Shown here piece after piece: positions 32,267-39,402 of a DNA stretch of 39,402 nt. Numbering within the stretch: the first letter of the stretch is position 1; each line of letters opens with the position of its first letter. The stretch lies in the NCBI GenBank assembly GCA_037190175.1, contig JBBCJM010000200.1, forward strand, positions 1-39,402. Reading direction: 5' to 3'. This stretch comes from JBBCJM01 sp037190175. GTDB taxonomy: Bacteria; Pseudomonadota; Alphaproteobacteria; Rhodobacterales; Rhodobacteraceae. The notes under the pieces are model-generated. The model worked only from the letters and a program-made list of their open reading frames with translations. It made no database searches and had not been told where the DNA came from. The translations under genes and the position numbers were made by a program.

Positions 32267-34219
32267 ATGACCGCCAGCTTCACCCGCCTGCTCTCGCCGC
32301 TGACCATCGGCCGCAACACCATCCGCAACCGCGCCATGTCCACCGCGCACGGCACCGGCTATGCGGTGGACGGCAAGGTGTCGGACCAGCTCATCGCCTA
32401 TCAGGTGGCGCGGGCGAAGGGCGGCATCGGGCTGATCGTGATGGAGGCGACGGGGGTGGACGCCTCGCCCATCGGCGCCAAGGGGGGGTCCTACCTGCGC
32501 AACTCGGACGACAGCGTGATCCCCGGCTACCGCCGCATCTCGCAGGCGCTGCACGACGAGGGGGCGGTGGTCTATACCATGCTGTCCCATTCCGGGCGCA
32601 ACACCACGATGGGCATCAACGGCGCGCCCCCCCGCGCGCCCTCGCCCATCCCCTTCGACCGCGCGCGCGACATCCCCCGCCCGCTGGAGGCCGAGGAGAT
32701 CGCCGGCATCGTCCGCGCCTTCGCCGATGCCGCGGTGCGGGCGCGCGAGGGGGGGATCGACGGGGTGGAGCTGTCCTATACCCACGGCAACCTGGTGCAG
32801 CAGTTCCTCTCGCCCCTGACCAACATCCGCGAGGACGACTACGGCGGGTCGGAGGAGAACCGCCTGCGCCTGGCCCGCGAGATCCTGGAGGCGGTGCGCA
32901 GCGCGGTGGGCGACGACTATACGCTGGGCATCCGGTTCTCGGCCGACGAACTGGTCCCCGGCGGCTACACCATCGAGGACGGGGTGCGCTATGCGAAGAT
33001 GATGGTCGAATGGGGGCGGCTGGACTTCGTGAACGTCTCGGCCGGCACCAACGGCAGCATGTGGAGCCGGTCGATCCACTATCCCTCCATCTCGATGCCG
33101 GAAAAGGTGCTGGTGCCCTATTCCAGGCAGGTGAAGCAGGCGGTGGAGGTGCCGGTGTTCTGCATCGGCAAGATCTCGGACCCGGCCGAGGCCGAGGGGA
33201 TCCTGGCCGCGGGCGAGGCCGACATGGTGGGGATGACCCGCGCCCACATCGCCGAGCCCGCCATCATCCGCAAGCTGATGGACGACCGGATCGAGGACAT
33301 CCGCCCCTGCATCCACTGGAACGAGGGCTGCTTCGCCCGCAAGCAGCGCGGCGGCGACCTAGGCTGCGTGTTCAACCCCCGCACCGGGCGCGAACACGAA
33401 TGGGAACCGATGGTGCCGGTTCAGGACTACAAGTCGGTCATGGTGATCGGCGGCGGCCCGGCGGGGCTGGAGGCCGCGCGGGTGGCGGCGCGGCGCGGCC
33501 ACGACGTGGTGCTGCACGAGAAATCCGACCAATTGGGCGGCCAGGTGCGGCTGATCGCCAAGACCCCCCACCGGCGCGACTACCGGATCCTGACCGACTG
33601 GCTGGAACGGCAGGCGCGCAAGGCCGGCGTGCTGATCCGCAAGGAAAGCGAGATGACCGCAGACAAGGTGCTGGCCGCCGACCCCGACGTGGTGATCCTG
33701 GCCACCGGCACCGAGGACACCCGCCCCCGCATCCCCGGCGCCGGCCTGCCGGGCGTGGTCACCGCGCGCGAGTTGCTGGAGGGCGCCGAGGTCGGCAAGC
33801 GGATCGTGGTGGCGGACTGGGACGGGCGCAACATGGGCATGTCCGTCGCCGAATACCTGGCGATCCGCGGGCACGAGGTCGAGGTCGTCTCCTCCACCAT
33901 GTATATCGGCGAGGATGCCGAACTGATGACCTGGCACCCGGCTTACGAGCGGTTGCAGAACCTGGGCGTGCGGCTGACCGCGCTGTCGGAACTGGCAGAG
34001 ATCCGGCAGGGCGCCGCCACCATCCGGCCGCTGAACGGCCAGAGCTACGAGATCGACTGCGACGGCGTGGTGCTGTGCTCGCGCGGCGCCGCGGCCGAGG
34101 GCCTGTATCGCGGCCTGAAGGGCAGGGTGCGCCGGCTGATGCTGATCGGCGATGCCTACAGCCCCCGCCAGCTGGAACAGGCGGTCTACGAAGGCGCCAA
34201 GGCGGCGCGCGAGATCTGA
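32267..34219 (+). CDS. OYE-type flavoenzyme of the dienoyl-CoA reductase/trimethylamine dehydrogenase family, altered cluster site
   Basis: 650 residues. An N-terminal FMN TIM barrel (about 1-340) is followed by a linker for a [4Fe-4S] cluster and FAD/NAD-type domains (MVIGGGPAGLEAARVAARRG near residue 392). Two things are odd. The cluster motif of this family is C-x2-C-x3-C-x11-C; here it is C348-x2-W351-x3-C355-x11-C367, so the second ligand is Trp (TGG at 33317-33319). The active-site Tyr of FadH-like members (HGYL) is Asn175 (THGNL). Family members reduce C=C bonds of CoA thioesters or demethylate amines. In this operon either role is conceivable. 21 bp before the sulfurtransferase gene. 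Confidence 0.9.
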   Translation: MTASFTRLLSPLTIGRNTIRNRAMSTAHGTGYAVDGKVSDQLIAYQVARAKGGIGLIVMEATGVDASPIGAKGGSYLRNSDDSVIPGYRRISQALHDEGAVVYTMLSHSGRNTTMGINGAPPRAPSPIPFDRARDIPRPLEAEEIAGIVRAFADAAVRAREGGIDGVELSYTHGNLVQQFLSPLTNIREDDYGGSEENRLRLAREILEAVRSAVGDDYTLGIRFSADELVPGGYTIEDGVRYAKMMVEWGRLDFVNVSAGTNGSMWSRSIHYPSISMPEKVLVPYSRQVKQAVEVPVFCIGKISDPAEAEGILAAGEADMVGMTRAHIAEPAIIRKLMDDRIEDIRPCIHWNEGCFARKQRGGDLGCVFNPRTGREHEWEPMVPVQDYKSVMVIGGGPAGLEAARVAARRGHDVVLHEKSDQLGGQVRLIAKTPHRRDYRILTDWLERQARKAGVLIRKESEMTADKVLAADPDVVILATGTEDTRPRIPGAGLPGVVTARELLEGAEVGKRIVVADWDGRNMGMSVAEYLAIRGHEVEVVSSTMYIGEDAELMTWHPAYERLQNLGVRLTALSELAEIRQGAATIRPLNGQSYEIDCDGVVLCSRGAAAEGLYRGLKGRVRRLMLIGDAYSPRQLEQAVYEGAKAAREI

Positions 34220-34240
34220 TCCCCCAAGGAGGCCCGCGAC

Positions 34241-35089
34241 ATGACCGAACGGCTCGTCACCCCCGCCTGGCTGAAGGACCGGCTGGACGATCCCGGCACC
34301 GTGGTGCTGGACTGCACTTGGTACGTGCCCGAGATGAACATCTCCGGCCGGCAGCGGTTCGAGGCCGGGCATATCCCCGGCGCGGCCTATGTCGATCTGG
34401 ACGAGATCTCGGACCTCGCCTCGCCCTACGTGAACATGCTCTGCGGGCCCGAGGGCTTCGCCCGGGTGATGGGCGGGCTGGGGGTCGGGGCGGACAGCCA
34501 TGTGGTGGTCTACAACGCCAATTACGTCTCGGCCCGGCTGTGGTGGATGTTCCGCCACTTCGGCCATGACCGCGTGTCGGTGCTGGACGGCGGCTGGCAG
34601 CGCTGGGTGAACGAGGGCCTGCCGGTGGAGACCGGCCCCGCCCGCCCCCGCCCCGACCGCGGCTTCCCGGTGCGAGGGGAACGCGAGGACGTGGTGCGGG
34701 CCGCCGAGGTGCTGGCCGCGCTGCGGACGGGCGAGGCGCAGGTGGTGGACATGCGGCCCAAGGGCAAGTTCGACGGCACCGAGGCCACCGGCTATCCCGG
34801 CGTGCTGCCCGGCCACATGCCCGGCGCGGTGAACCTGCCCTGGTCGCAGCTGTTCACCCCCGACGACGAGCGCCGGATGATCGCGCCCGAGGCGTTCCGT
34901 GCGCTGCTGGCGCAGAAGGGGATCGATCCCGCCCGGCCCATCGTGGCCACCTGCGGCTCGGGCGTCACCGCCTGCATCCTGGCCCTGCATCTGGAGGGGA
35001 TCGGGGCCGATCCCTGCCCGATCTACGATGGCTCCTGGCACGAATGGGGCCAGCGCGACGACCTGCCGAAGGAGACCGCCCATGACTGA
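34241..35089 (+). CDS. sseA: 3-Mercaptopyruvate sulfurtransferase-type rhodanese
   Basis: 282 residues with two rhodanese domains. The first is inactive; the second has the catalytic loop with Cys238 in CGSGVTA, which is the mercaptopyruvate sulfurtransferase form (thiosulfate rhodaneses have CRKGVT). DMRPKGKF (170-177) and GHMPGAVNLPW are usual in the family. It would transfer sulfur from 3-mercaptopyruvate (or thiosulfate) to a thiol or cyanide acceptor. Strong ribosome site AAGGAGG. Its stop overlaps the next start by 8 bp. In this operon it implies that a thiol or sulfane sulfur is released from the substrate. Confidence 0.9.
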   Translation: MTERLVTPAWLKDRLDDPGTVVLDCTWYVPEMNISGRQRFEAGHIPGAAYVDLDEISDLASPYVNMLCGPEGFARVMGGLGVGADSHVVVYNANYVSARLWWMFRHFGHDRVSVLDGGWQRWVNEGLPVETGPARPRPDRGFPVRGEREDVVRAAEVLAALRTGEAQVVDMRPKGKFDGTEATGYPGVLPGHMPGAVNLPWSQLFTPDDERRMIAPEAFRALLAQKGIDPARPIVATCGSGVTACILALHLEGIGADPCPIYDGSWHEWGQRDDLPKETAHD

Positions 35090-36278
35090 CCGCGACATCC
35101 GCACCACGCTAGTCCATGCCGGGCGCGGCCCGCAGTACCGCGCCAACACGGTCAGCCCGCCGGTGCACCGCGCCTCGACCTTCGTCTTCGACTCGCTGGC
35201 CGAGATGGAGGCGGCGTCGAAGATCCCCTATCGCGGGGTGTTCTACGGCCGCAACGGCACCCCCACCTCGGTCGCCTTCGAGGATGCGGTGGCCGAGCTT
35301 TACCACGCCCATGGCGCGGTGGCCGCGGCCTCGGGCGTGGCGGCGATCATGGGGGTGCTGACGGGCCTCCTGAACACCGGCGAGCACGTGCTGATCCCCG
35401 ACAGCGTATACGACATCGTCCGCCGCTCGGCCGACGGGATGCTGGCGCGGATGGGGATCGCCTATGAGTATTACGACCCCGCCTGCGGCGCGAGGATCGA
35501 GGCGCTGATCCGCCCGAACACCCGGCTGATCTACCTGGAGGCGCCCGGCTCGGGCACCTTCGACATGCAGGACATCCCCGCCATCGTCGGTGTGGCGCAG
35601 CGCCGCGGCATCCGCACCGCGATGGATAACACCTGGGCCACGCCGGTGTTCTGCCAGCCGCTGCGGCTGGGGGTGGATGCGGTGATCGAGGCCGGCACCA
35701 AGTACATGGTGGGCCATTCCGACGCCATGCTGGGCGTGGTGGCGGCCAACGAGGCCACCTATGCCCCGATCCGCCAGGCGATCCGCGACTTCGGCGCCGT
35801 GGTAGGCACCGAGGAGGCCAACCTGGGCCTGCGCGGGCTGCGCACGATGGAGGTGCGGCTGCAACGGCACTACGCCGCCGCGATGGAGGTCGCGGCCTGG
35901 CTGGAAGGCCGGCCGGGCGTGCGGCGGGTGCTGCATCCCGGCCTGCCCTCCTTCCCCGGCCATGCGCTGTGGAAGCGCGACTTCACCGGCGCCTGCGGCC
36001 TCTTCTCGATCGAGCTCGACACCGCCGACCCCTCGGTGGCGGCGCGCTTCGTCGACGGGCTGAAGCTCTTCAAGATCGGCTTCAGCTGGGGCGGGTTCGA
36101 AAGCCTGGTGCTGCCCGCGCACCCCGAGCGCCGCAAGGTGGCGGTCTGGGCCGGCGGCCCGGTGGTGCGGCTGCACATCGGACTGGAGGCGGTGGAGGAC
36201 CTGAAGGCCGACCTCGCGCAATCGCTGGCCGCGATGCACGGGGGCGCGGGGAAGGCTGCCCGCGGTCCCGCAGGCTAG
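35082..36278 (+). CDS. metC: Cystathionine beta-lyase-type PLP enzyme (C-S lyase)
   Basis: 398 residues of the Cys/Met-metabolism PLP family. PLP lysine K207 in EAGTKYMVGHSDAMLG, cofactor Asp182 in MDNTWATP, phosphate loop SGVAAIMG (84-91), RGVFYGRNGTPT (51-62) and SWGGFESL. The GHSD after the lysine and YGRNGTPT are more like bacterial cystathionine beta-lyases than gamma-lyases. It splits C-S bonds of cystathionine or cysteine S-conjugates to a thiol, pyruvate and ammonia. Last gene of the operon; its TAG shares bases 36276-36277 with the stop of the convergent gene. Biosynthetic MetC is the alternative, but the operon context favours a catabolic job. Confidence 0.9.
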   Translation: MTDRDIRTTLVHAGRGPQYRANTVSPPVHRASTFVFDSLAEMEAASKIPYRGVFYGRNGTPTSVAFEDAVAELYHAHGAVAAASGVAAIMGVLTGLLNTGEHVLIPDSVYDIVRRSADGMLARMGIAYEYYDPACGARIEALIRPNTRLIYLEAPGSGTFDMQDIPAIVGVAQRRGIRTAMDNTWATPVFCQPLRLGVDAVIEAGTKYMVGHSDAMLGVVAANEATYAPIRQAIRDFGAVVGTEEANLGLRGLRTMEVRLQRHYAAAMEVAAWLEGRPGVRRVLHPGLPSFPGHALWKRDFTGACGLFSIELDTADPSVAARFVDGLKLFKIGFSWGGFESLVLPAHPERRKVAVWAGGPVVRLHIGLEAVEDLKADLAQSLAAMHGGAGKAARGPAG

Positions 36279-36655
36279 CTTTCCGCCCCGTCCGCCGCGT
36301 GCTGGCGCAGCAGGTCGAGCGGCACCACCTCCAGCGTGCGGCGGTGGGTGGCGGCGAGGTGGACGCGCGGCGCGGCGCCCTCGTCCCAGGCCTGCAGGAA
36401 GCGGGCGGCGCAGAGGCACCAGCGGTCGCCGGCCTTCAGCCCCGGGAAGCGGTACTCGGGCCGCGGGGTGGACAGGTCGTTGCCGAGGTATTTCGACAGC
36501 GCCAGGAATTCGTCGGTCATCACCGCGCAGACCGTGTGCAGGCCCACGTCGGCCGGGCCGGTGTTGCAGCAGCCGTCGCGGAAGAAACCGGTCACCGGGT
36601 CGGCGGAACAGGGCTCCAGCGGGCCGCCCAGCACGTTGAGCGAGGGTTCCATCAT
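36275..36655 (-). CDS. DUF2237 family protein
   Basis: 126 residues starting at the first of two ATGs (36655), with GGAGG upstream. SLNVLGGPLEPCSADPVTGF, GCCNTGPADVGLHTVCAVMTD and AGDRWCLCAARFLQAW are the conserved parts of DUF2237, a small cytoplasmic family rich in cysteine. Its function is unknown. The end overlaps the convergent metC-like gene by 4 bp. Not obviously related to the island on the other strand. Confidence 0.85.
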   Translation of the reverse strand: MMEPSLNVLGGPLEPCSADPVTGFFRDGCCNTGPADVGLHTVCAVMTDEFLALSKYLGNDLSTPRPEYRFPGLKAGDRWCLCAARFLQAWDEGAAPRVHLAATHRRTLEVVPLDLLRQHAADGAES

Positions 36656-36705
36656 GGGCCACCTCCTGGCCGCCAGCCTAGCGCGCCGGGCGCGTCTGTC
36701 CAGCC

Positions 36706-37872
36706 TCACGGCCAGCGGGTGGAGGCCATCGGCGGGATCAGGTCGCCCGAGACCAGCGCGGTCAGCCCCTGCCGCACGCCGGGCAGGCGCGAGAGCGGCG
36801 CGAGCATGAGGTCGCGCAGCCGGGGCAGGGCGCGGCTGTCGGACTGGTAGAGCGGCGTCAGCACCGCCGAGAGCCGCTGATAGACCCCCACGTGCCAGCG
36901 CCGCATCCGGGCCTGGGCGGGCAGCGCCTCCTCCAGCGGCAGCCGCTCCAGCGCCAGCGCCAGCGCCATGGCGTCGAGCAGCGCCATGTTGGCGCCCTGG
37001 CCCAGCTGGGGGCTGGCCCGGTGGGCGGCGTCGCCGATGTGGATCAGGCGGGGGCCGAAGGGGCGGCGCAGGGTGCCGTGGCCATAGCGGGCGGGCGTCA
37101 TCCCGGCGAGGGGCGCGAGGAAGGGGGCCATGCCGGGCCAGAAGGCGGTAACCTCGGCCCGCCAGAGCTCCATGTCGGTGGCCTCCCACTGGTCCAGCGC
37201 CGCGCGGGGCAGCGACCAGAACACCGCGGCGCGCGGGGTGGGGTCGCCCGGCAGCCGGCCGATGGGCAGCACCCCGGCCATCCTTTGCGCGCCGGCATAG
37301 CGTTGCGACAGCCGGTCGGGGGGCAGGGCGGCCTCGGCGGGCCAGGGCACATGGCCCCAGACCGCGCCGAAGGGCAGGGGGCGGGACCTGAGCGCCGAAA
37401 GCGGCGAGGCCGCCCCGGCGGCGTCCACCACCAGGTCGAAGGGGCCGAGCGGGTCGGCGCCCTCGCGGTGGATCAGCCGCAGATCGCCTTCCAGCGGCGC
37501 CGAGGTGACCGCAGCCCCGGCGGCGAGCCGCGCGCCGCCGGCCTGCATCACCTGCCAGAGCACGTGGAACAACGCCGCCCGGTGCATGGCAAGACCCGGG
37601 GTGGCGGCGGGATAGGCGACGTCCAGCGCCACCCTTGCGCCGGAATGGCCCAGCATCCGCAGGATCGGCTGGCCCAGGTCGCGCGCCGCCTGCCCCGCGC
37701 CCAGCGCCTCCAGCACCGCGAGGCCCACCGGCTGCACCACCAGGCCGGAGCCCAGCGGCCGGGGCCGGGCAAACCGCTCCGCCAGCGTCACCTCATGCCC
37801 CGCGCGGGCCAGCAGGGCGGCCGCCGCCAGCCCGCCGATCCCGGCGCCGACGATGCCGATGCGCAGGCTCAC
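36706..37872 (-). CDS. Class A FAD-dependent monooxygenase (UbiH/salicylate-hydroxylase type)
   Basis: 388 residues from GTG 37872, which overlaps the pth stop (GTGA). FAD motif RIGIVGAGIGGLAAAALLARAG at the start (glycine loop GAGIGG), Arg-rich substrate turn MHRAALFHVLW, and the GD motif LIHIGDAAHRASPQLGQGANMALLDA near residue 285-310. These define single-component flavin hydroxylases using NAD(P)H and oxygen on aromatic or similar compounds. The substrate is unknown. The 50-bp gap to the DUF2237 gene shows nothing notable. Confidence 0.88.
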   Translation of the reverse strand: MSLRIGIVGAGIGGLAAAALLARAGHEVTLAERFARPRPLGSGLVVQPVGLAVLEALGAGQAARDLGQPILRMLGHSGARVALDVAYPAATPGLAMHRAALFHVLWQVMQAGGARLAAGAAVTSAPLEGDLRLIHREGADPLGPFDLVVDAAGAASPLSALRSRPLPFGAVWGHVPWPAEAALPPDRLSQRYAGAQRMAGVLPIGRLPGDPTPRAAVFWSLPRAALDQWEATDMELWRAEVTAFWPGMAPFLAPLAGMTPARYGHGTLRRPFGPRLIHIGDAAHRASPQLGQGANMALLDAMALALALERLPLEEALPAQARMRRWHVGVYQRLSAVLTPLYQSDSRALPRLRDLMLAPLSRLPGVRQGLTALVSGDLIPPMASTRWP

Positions 37873-38543
37873 CGCCTGAAACGGTCCACGAGGCGGGCCA
37901 GCGGGCTGCGGGTATCCTCTTCGGATGCCGGGGGCGGTGGGGGCGCCTTCTCCACCGGAGCCGAGGCGTTGCGCGGCGGGGCGGTGCGGAGCGCCACGGC
38001 GTTCAGGAACCGCGCCGGATCGCCCGCCGCCAGCGCCGGCGCCCCGTCCGACACCCCGCGCAACAGGTCGTCCAGCCATTCCGCATCCGCCTTGGCGAAG
38101 TCGTGCAGGACATAGGGCGAGACCAGATCCTTGTGCCCCGGATGCCCGATCCCCAGCCGCACCCGGCCATAGCCCTCGCCGACATGCGCGTGGATGGAGC
38201 GCAGCCCGTTGTGGCCCGCGTGCCCCCCGCCCGGCTTCCACCGGCACTTGCCGGGCGCGAGGTCCAGCTCGTCGTGGAACACCACCACCTCGGCGGGGTC
38301 GAGCTTGTGGAAGTCCAGCGCCGCGCGCACCGCCTCGCCCGACAGGTTCATGAAGGTGCCGGGTTTCAGGAGCAGCACCTTCTCCGACCCGAACCGCCCC
38401 TCGGCGATCTCGCCCTTGAACCCCCGCCGCCAGGGGCCGAAGCCGTGGTCGGCCGCGATCCGGTCCACGGCCATGAAGCCGATGTTGTGCCGGTGGCCCG
38501 CGTATTTCGGCCCGGGATTGCCCAGGCCCACCCAGAGCTTCAT
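37869..38543 (-). CDS. pth: Peptidyl-tRNA hydrolase
   Basis: 224 residues. Family motifs: LWVGLGNPGPKYAGHRHNIGF with catalytic His19, KPGTFMNLSGEAV, HDELDLAPGK and the GGGHAGHNGLRSI stretch. It recycles peptidyl-tRNA that drops off ribosomes. Start ATG 38543 preceded by AAGGAGGCG. The C-terminal 40 residues are a Pro/Ala-rich tail beyond the usual 190 or so residues. It overlaps the FAD monooxygenase gene downstream. I see no rplY beside it, a neighbour often found in alphaproteobacteria. Confidence 0.96.
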   Translation of the reverse strand: MKLWVGLGNPGPKYAGHRHNIGFMAVDRIAADHGFGPWRRGFKGEIAEGRFGSEKVLLLKPGTFMNLSGEAVRAALDFHKLDPAEVVVFHDELDLAPGKCRWKPGGGHAGHNGLRSIHAHVGEGYGRVRLGIGHPGHKDLVSPYVLHDFAKADAEWLDDLLRGVSDGAPALAAGDPARFLNAVALRTAPPRNASAPVEKAPPPPPASEEDTRSPLARLVDRFRR

Positions 38544-38597
38544 CGCCGCCTCCTTGACGCGCGGGCCGTGGATACGCCAAACCCGGCACCAAAGCCA

Positions 38598-38610
38598 GAC
38601 CGCTACGGTC
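38598..38610. promoter_or_regulatory. 13-bp palindrome in the pth/monooxygenase divergent gap
   Basis: GACCG-CTA-CGGTC, perfect 5-bp arms, centred in the 94-bp gap between two divergent genes. Possible operator for the small monooxygenase gene 28 bp downstream; no regulator is nearby. Confidence 0.3.
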
Positions 38611-38637
38611 CAGCCACCAGGGCGAAAGGGGCCAAGG

Positions 38638-38952
38638 ATGTATCTGACGATGAACCGCTTCAAGGTGAAACCGGGGCAGGAGGCCGCCTTCGAGGAGGTC
38701 TGGACCGGCCGCGACAGCCAGCTGCCGCAGGTGCCGGGCTTCGTCGCCTTCCACCTGATGAAGGGGCCCGAGAAGGACGGCTACCGGCTCTACGCCAGCC
38801 ATACCACCTGGGAGAGCGAGGCCGACTTCTTGGCCTGGACGAAATCCGAGGCCTTCCGCAGCGCGCACAAGGGGGCTGGCGGCACCCGCGACATCTATGC
38901 CGGGCACCCCGAACTCGAGGTCTTCGAGTCGGTGCAGACCATCACCGCGTGA
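38638..38952 (+). CDS. ABM-fold monooxygenase, IsdG-like haem-degrading type
   Basis: 104 residues, a single dimeric alpha-beta barrel (ABM) domain. Asn6 (MNRF), Trp67 (LAWTKS) and His77 (SAHKGA) stand where IsdG has its catalytic triad N7/W67/H77. TKSEAFRSAHK is close to the IsdG pattern, so haem oxygenase activity, releasing iron, is likely. Start ATG 38638 with AAGG upstream; longer in-frame openings are shadow. Coupled by GTGA to the next gene. Other ABM members act on quinones or polyketides, a fair alternative. Confidence 0.85.
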   Translation: MYLTMNRFKVKPGQEAAFEEVWTGRDSQLPQVPGFVAFHLMKGPEKDGYRLYASHTTWESEADFLAWTKSEAFRSAHKGAGGTRDIYAGHPELEVFESVQTITA

Positions 38953-39278
38953 GCGCCGCTGCCCAGACCTTCGCGCTCTTCGCCGCCACGGCGCTGGCCG
39001 AGATCCTGGGCTGCTGGCTGATCTGGCTGATCCTGCGGGCGGGCGGGGCGCTGTGGCTGGCGCTGCCGGCCATGGCCTCGCTCCTGGCCTTCGCCTGGCT
39101 GCTGACGCTGCACCCGATGGCGGCGGGGCGCACCTATGCGGCCTATGGCGGGGTCTATGTGGCGGCCTCGCTCGTCTGGCTGCGGCTGGTCGAGGGGCAG
39201 GCGCTGACCCGCTGGGACATGGCCGGGGCGGCGGTGGCGCTGGCAGGCATGGCGATCATCGCGCTGCAGCCCCGGTAG
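38949..39278 (+). CDS. ynfA: YnfA/UPF0060 family inner-membrane protein
   Basis: 109 residues from GTG 38949, overlapping the previous stop. Four transmembrane helices and the family landmarks AEILGCWLIWLILR, GRTYAAYGGVYVAASL and LWLRLVEG-type ending (VWLRLVEGQALTRWD). Length and topology match YnfA, an SMR-like small protein reported as an efflux transporter in enterobacteria. The REP-like repeats begin inside its stop codon. Confidence 0.92.
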   Translation: MSAAAQTFALFAATALAEILGCWLIWLILRAGGALWLALPAMASLLAFAWLLTLHPMAAGRTYAAYGGVYVAASLVWLRLVEGQALTRWDMAGAAVALAGMAIIALQPR

Positions 39279-39333
39279 GGCGGGGTTCACCCCGCCTTGT
39301 GCCGACCGGATGGCGGGATGAATCCCGCCCTAC
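39277..39333. repeat. REP-like double palindrome, copy 1
   Basis: 57 bp made of two hairpins, GGCGGGGTTCACCCCGCC and GGCGGGATGAATCCCGCC, each with 8-bp arms and a 2-base centre. The second is the first in reversed orientation (TC against GA centre). It begins within the ynfA stop codon and may also act as its terminator. Confidence 0.75.
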
Positions 39334-39350
39334 GGCCCTGATGCCGACGC

Positions 39351-39402
39351 AGGGCGGGGTTCACCCCGCCTTGTGCCGACCGGGGTGGCGGGATGAATCC
39401 CG
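39351..39402. repeat. REP-like double palindrome, copy 2 (cut by window end)
   Basis: A near-identical second copy, starting 74 bp after the first with a 17-bp linker between. Differences are GG for AT in the middle (positions 39384-39385 region). More copies may follow outside the window. Confidence 0.7.

Overview
This window is very GC-rich DNA with dense, mostly operonic coding. It suggests an alphaproteobacterium of the Rhodobacteraceae type (Rhodobacter/Paracoccus relatives). Evidence is the trgA-trgB tellurite pair next to a photolyase and a cyclopropane-synthase-like gene, the Tat-exported family 5 binding proteins, and the many ATGA/GTGA/TTGA stop-start overlaps. I see no rRNA, tRNA, CRISPR array, prophage or insertion sequence. 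No gene-free stretch exceeds 300 bases; the longest (4315-4556) is full of GC hairpins.

Left part (30-4314, minus strand): phrB, a cfa-type SAM methyltransferase, trgA and trgB lie 2, 31 and 7 bp apart and look like one membrane/DNA damage and tellurite stress operon. A vapBC toxin-antitoxin pair (4557-5175, minus) follows, then trpB with a coupled small secreted four-cysteine protein (5290-6854, plus).

6901-12883 (minus) is a four-gene operon: class I aminotransferase, fused alpha-beta 2-oxoacid dehydrogenase E1, FabD-like acyltransferase and an ALDH7 (antiquitin-type) aldehyde dehydrogenase. The most economical reading is the aminoadipate half of lysine catabolism: aminoadipate semialdehyde to 2-aminoadipate to 2-oxoadipate to glutaryl-CoA. 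A divergent LysR gene sits beside it.

13867-36278 is the most unusual part: a large transport and catabolism island around an IclR regulator. To its left, divergent, is a fused double ABC ATPase. To its right are a Rossmann-fold protein of unknown function and the matching binding protein plus two permeases. Then a probable 11-gene operon (21568-36278) encodes a crotonase, a CaiC-like acyl-CoA ligase, an HcnABC/opine-oxidase-like three-subunit flavoenzyme, a second complete peptide/opine-type ABC importer, a dienoyl-CoA-reductase/TMADH-type flavoenzyme, a 3-mercaptopyruvate-type sulfurtransferase and a cystathionine beta-lyase-type PLP enzyme. The promoters of the ATPase gene and the first binding-protein gene share an 11-bp operator half, and the second copy is a perfect 15-bp palindrome; I infer this is the IclR site. 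The contents point to uptake and breakdown of an amine or amino-acid-like compound, probably sulfur-containing, through a CoA thioester; the substrate is unknown.

The right end (36275-39402) holds housekeeping and small genes: a DUF2237 protein, a class A FAD monooxygenase, pth, a divergent IsdG-like monooxygenase with intact Asn/Trp/His, a YnfA-type membrane protein, and two copies of a REP-like double palindrome running off the window edge.
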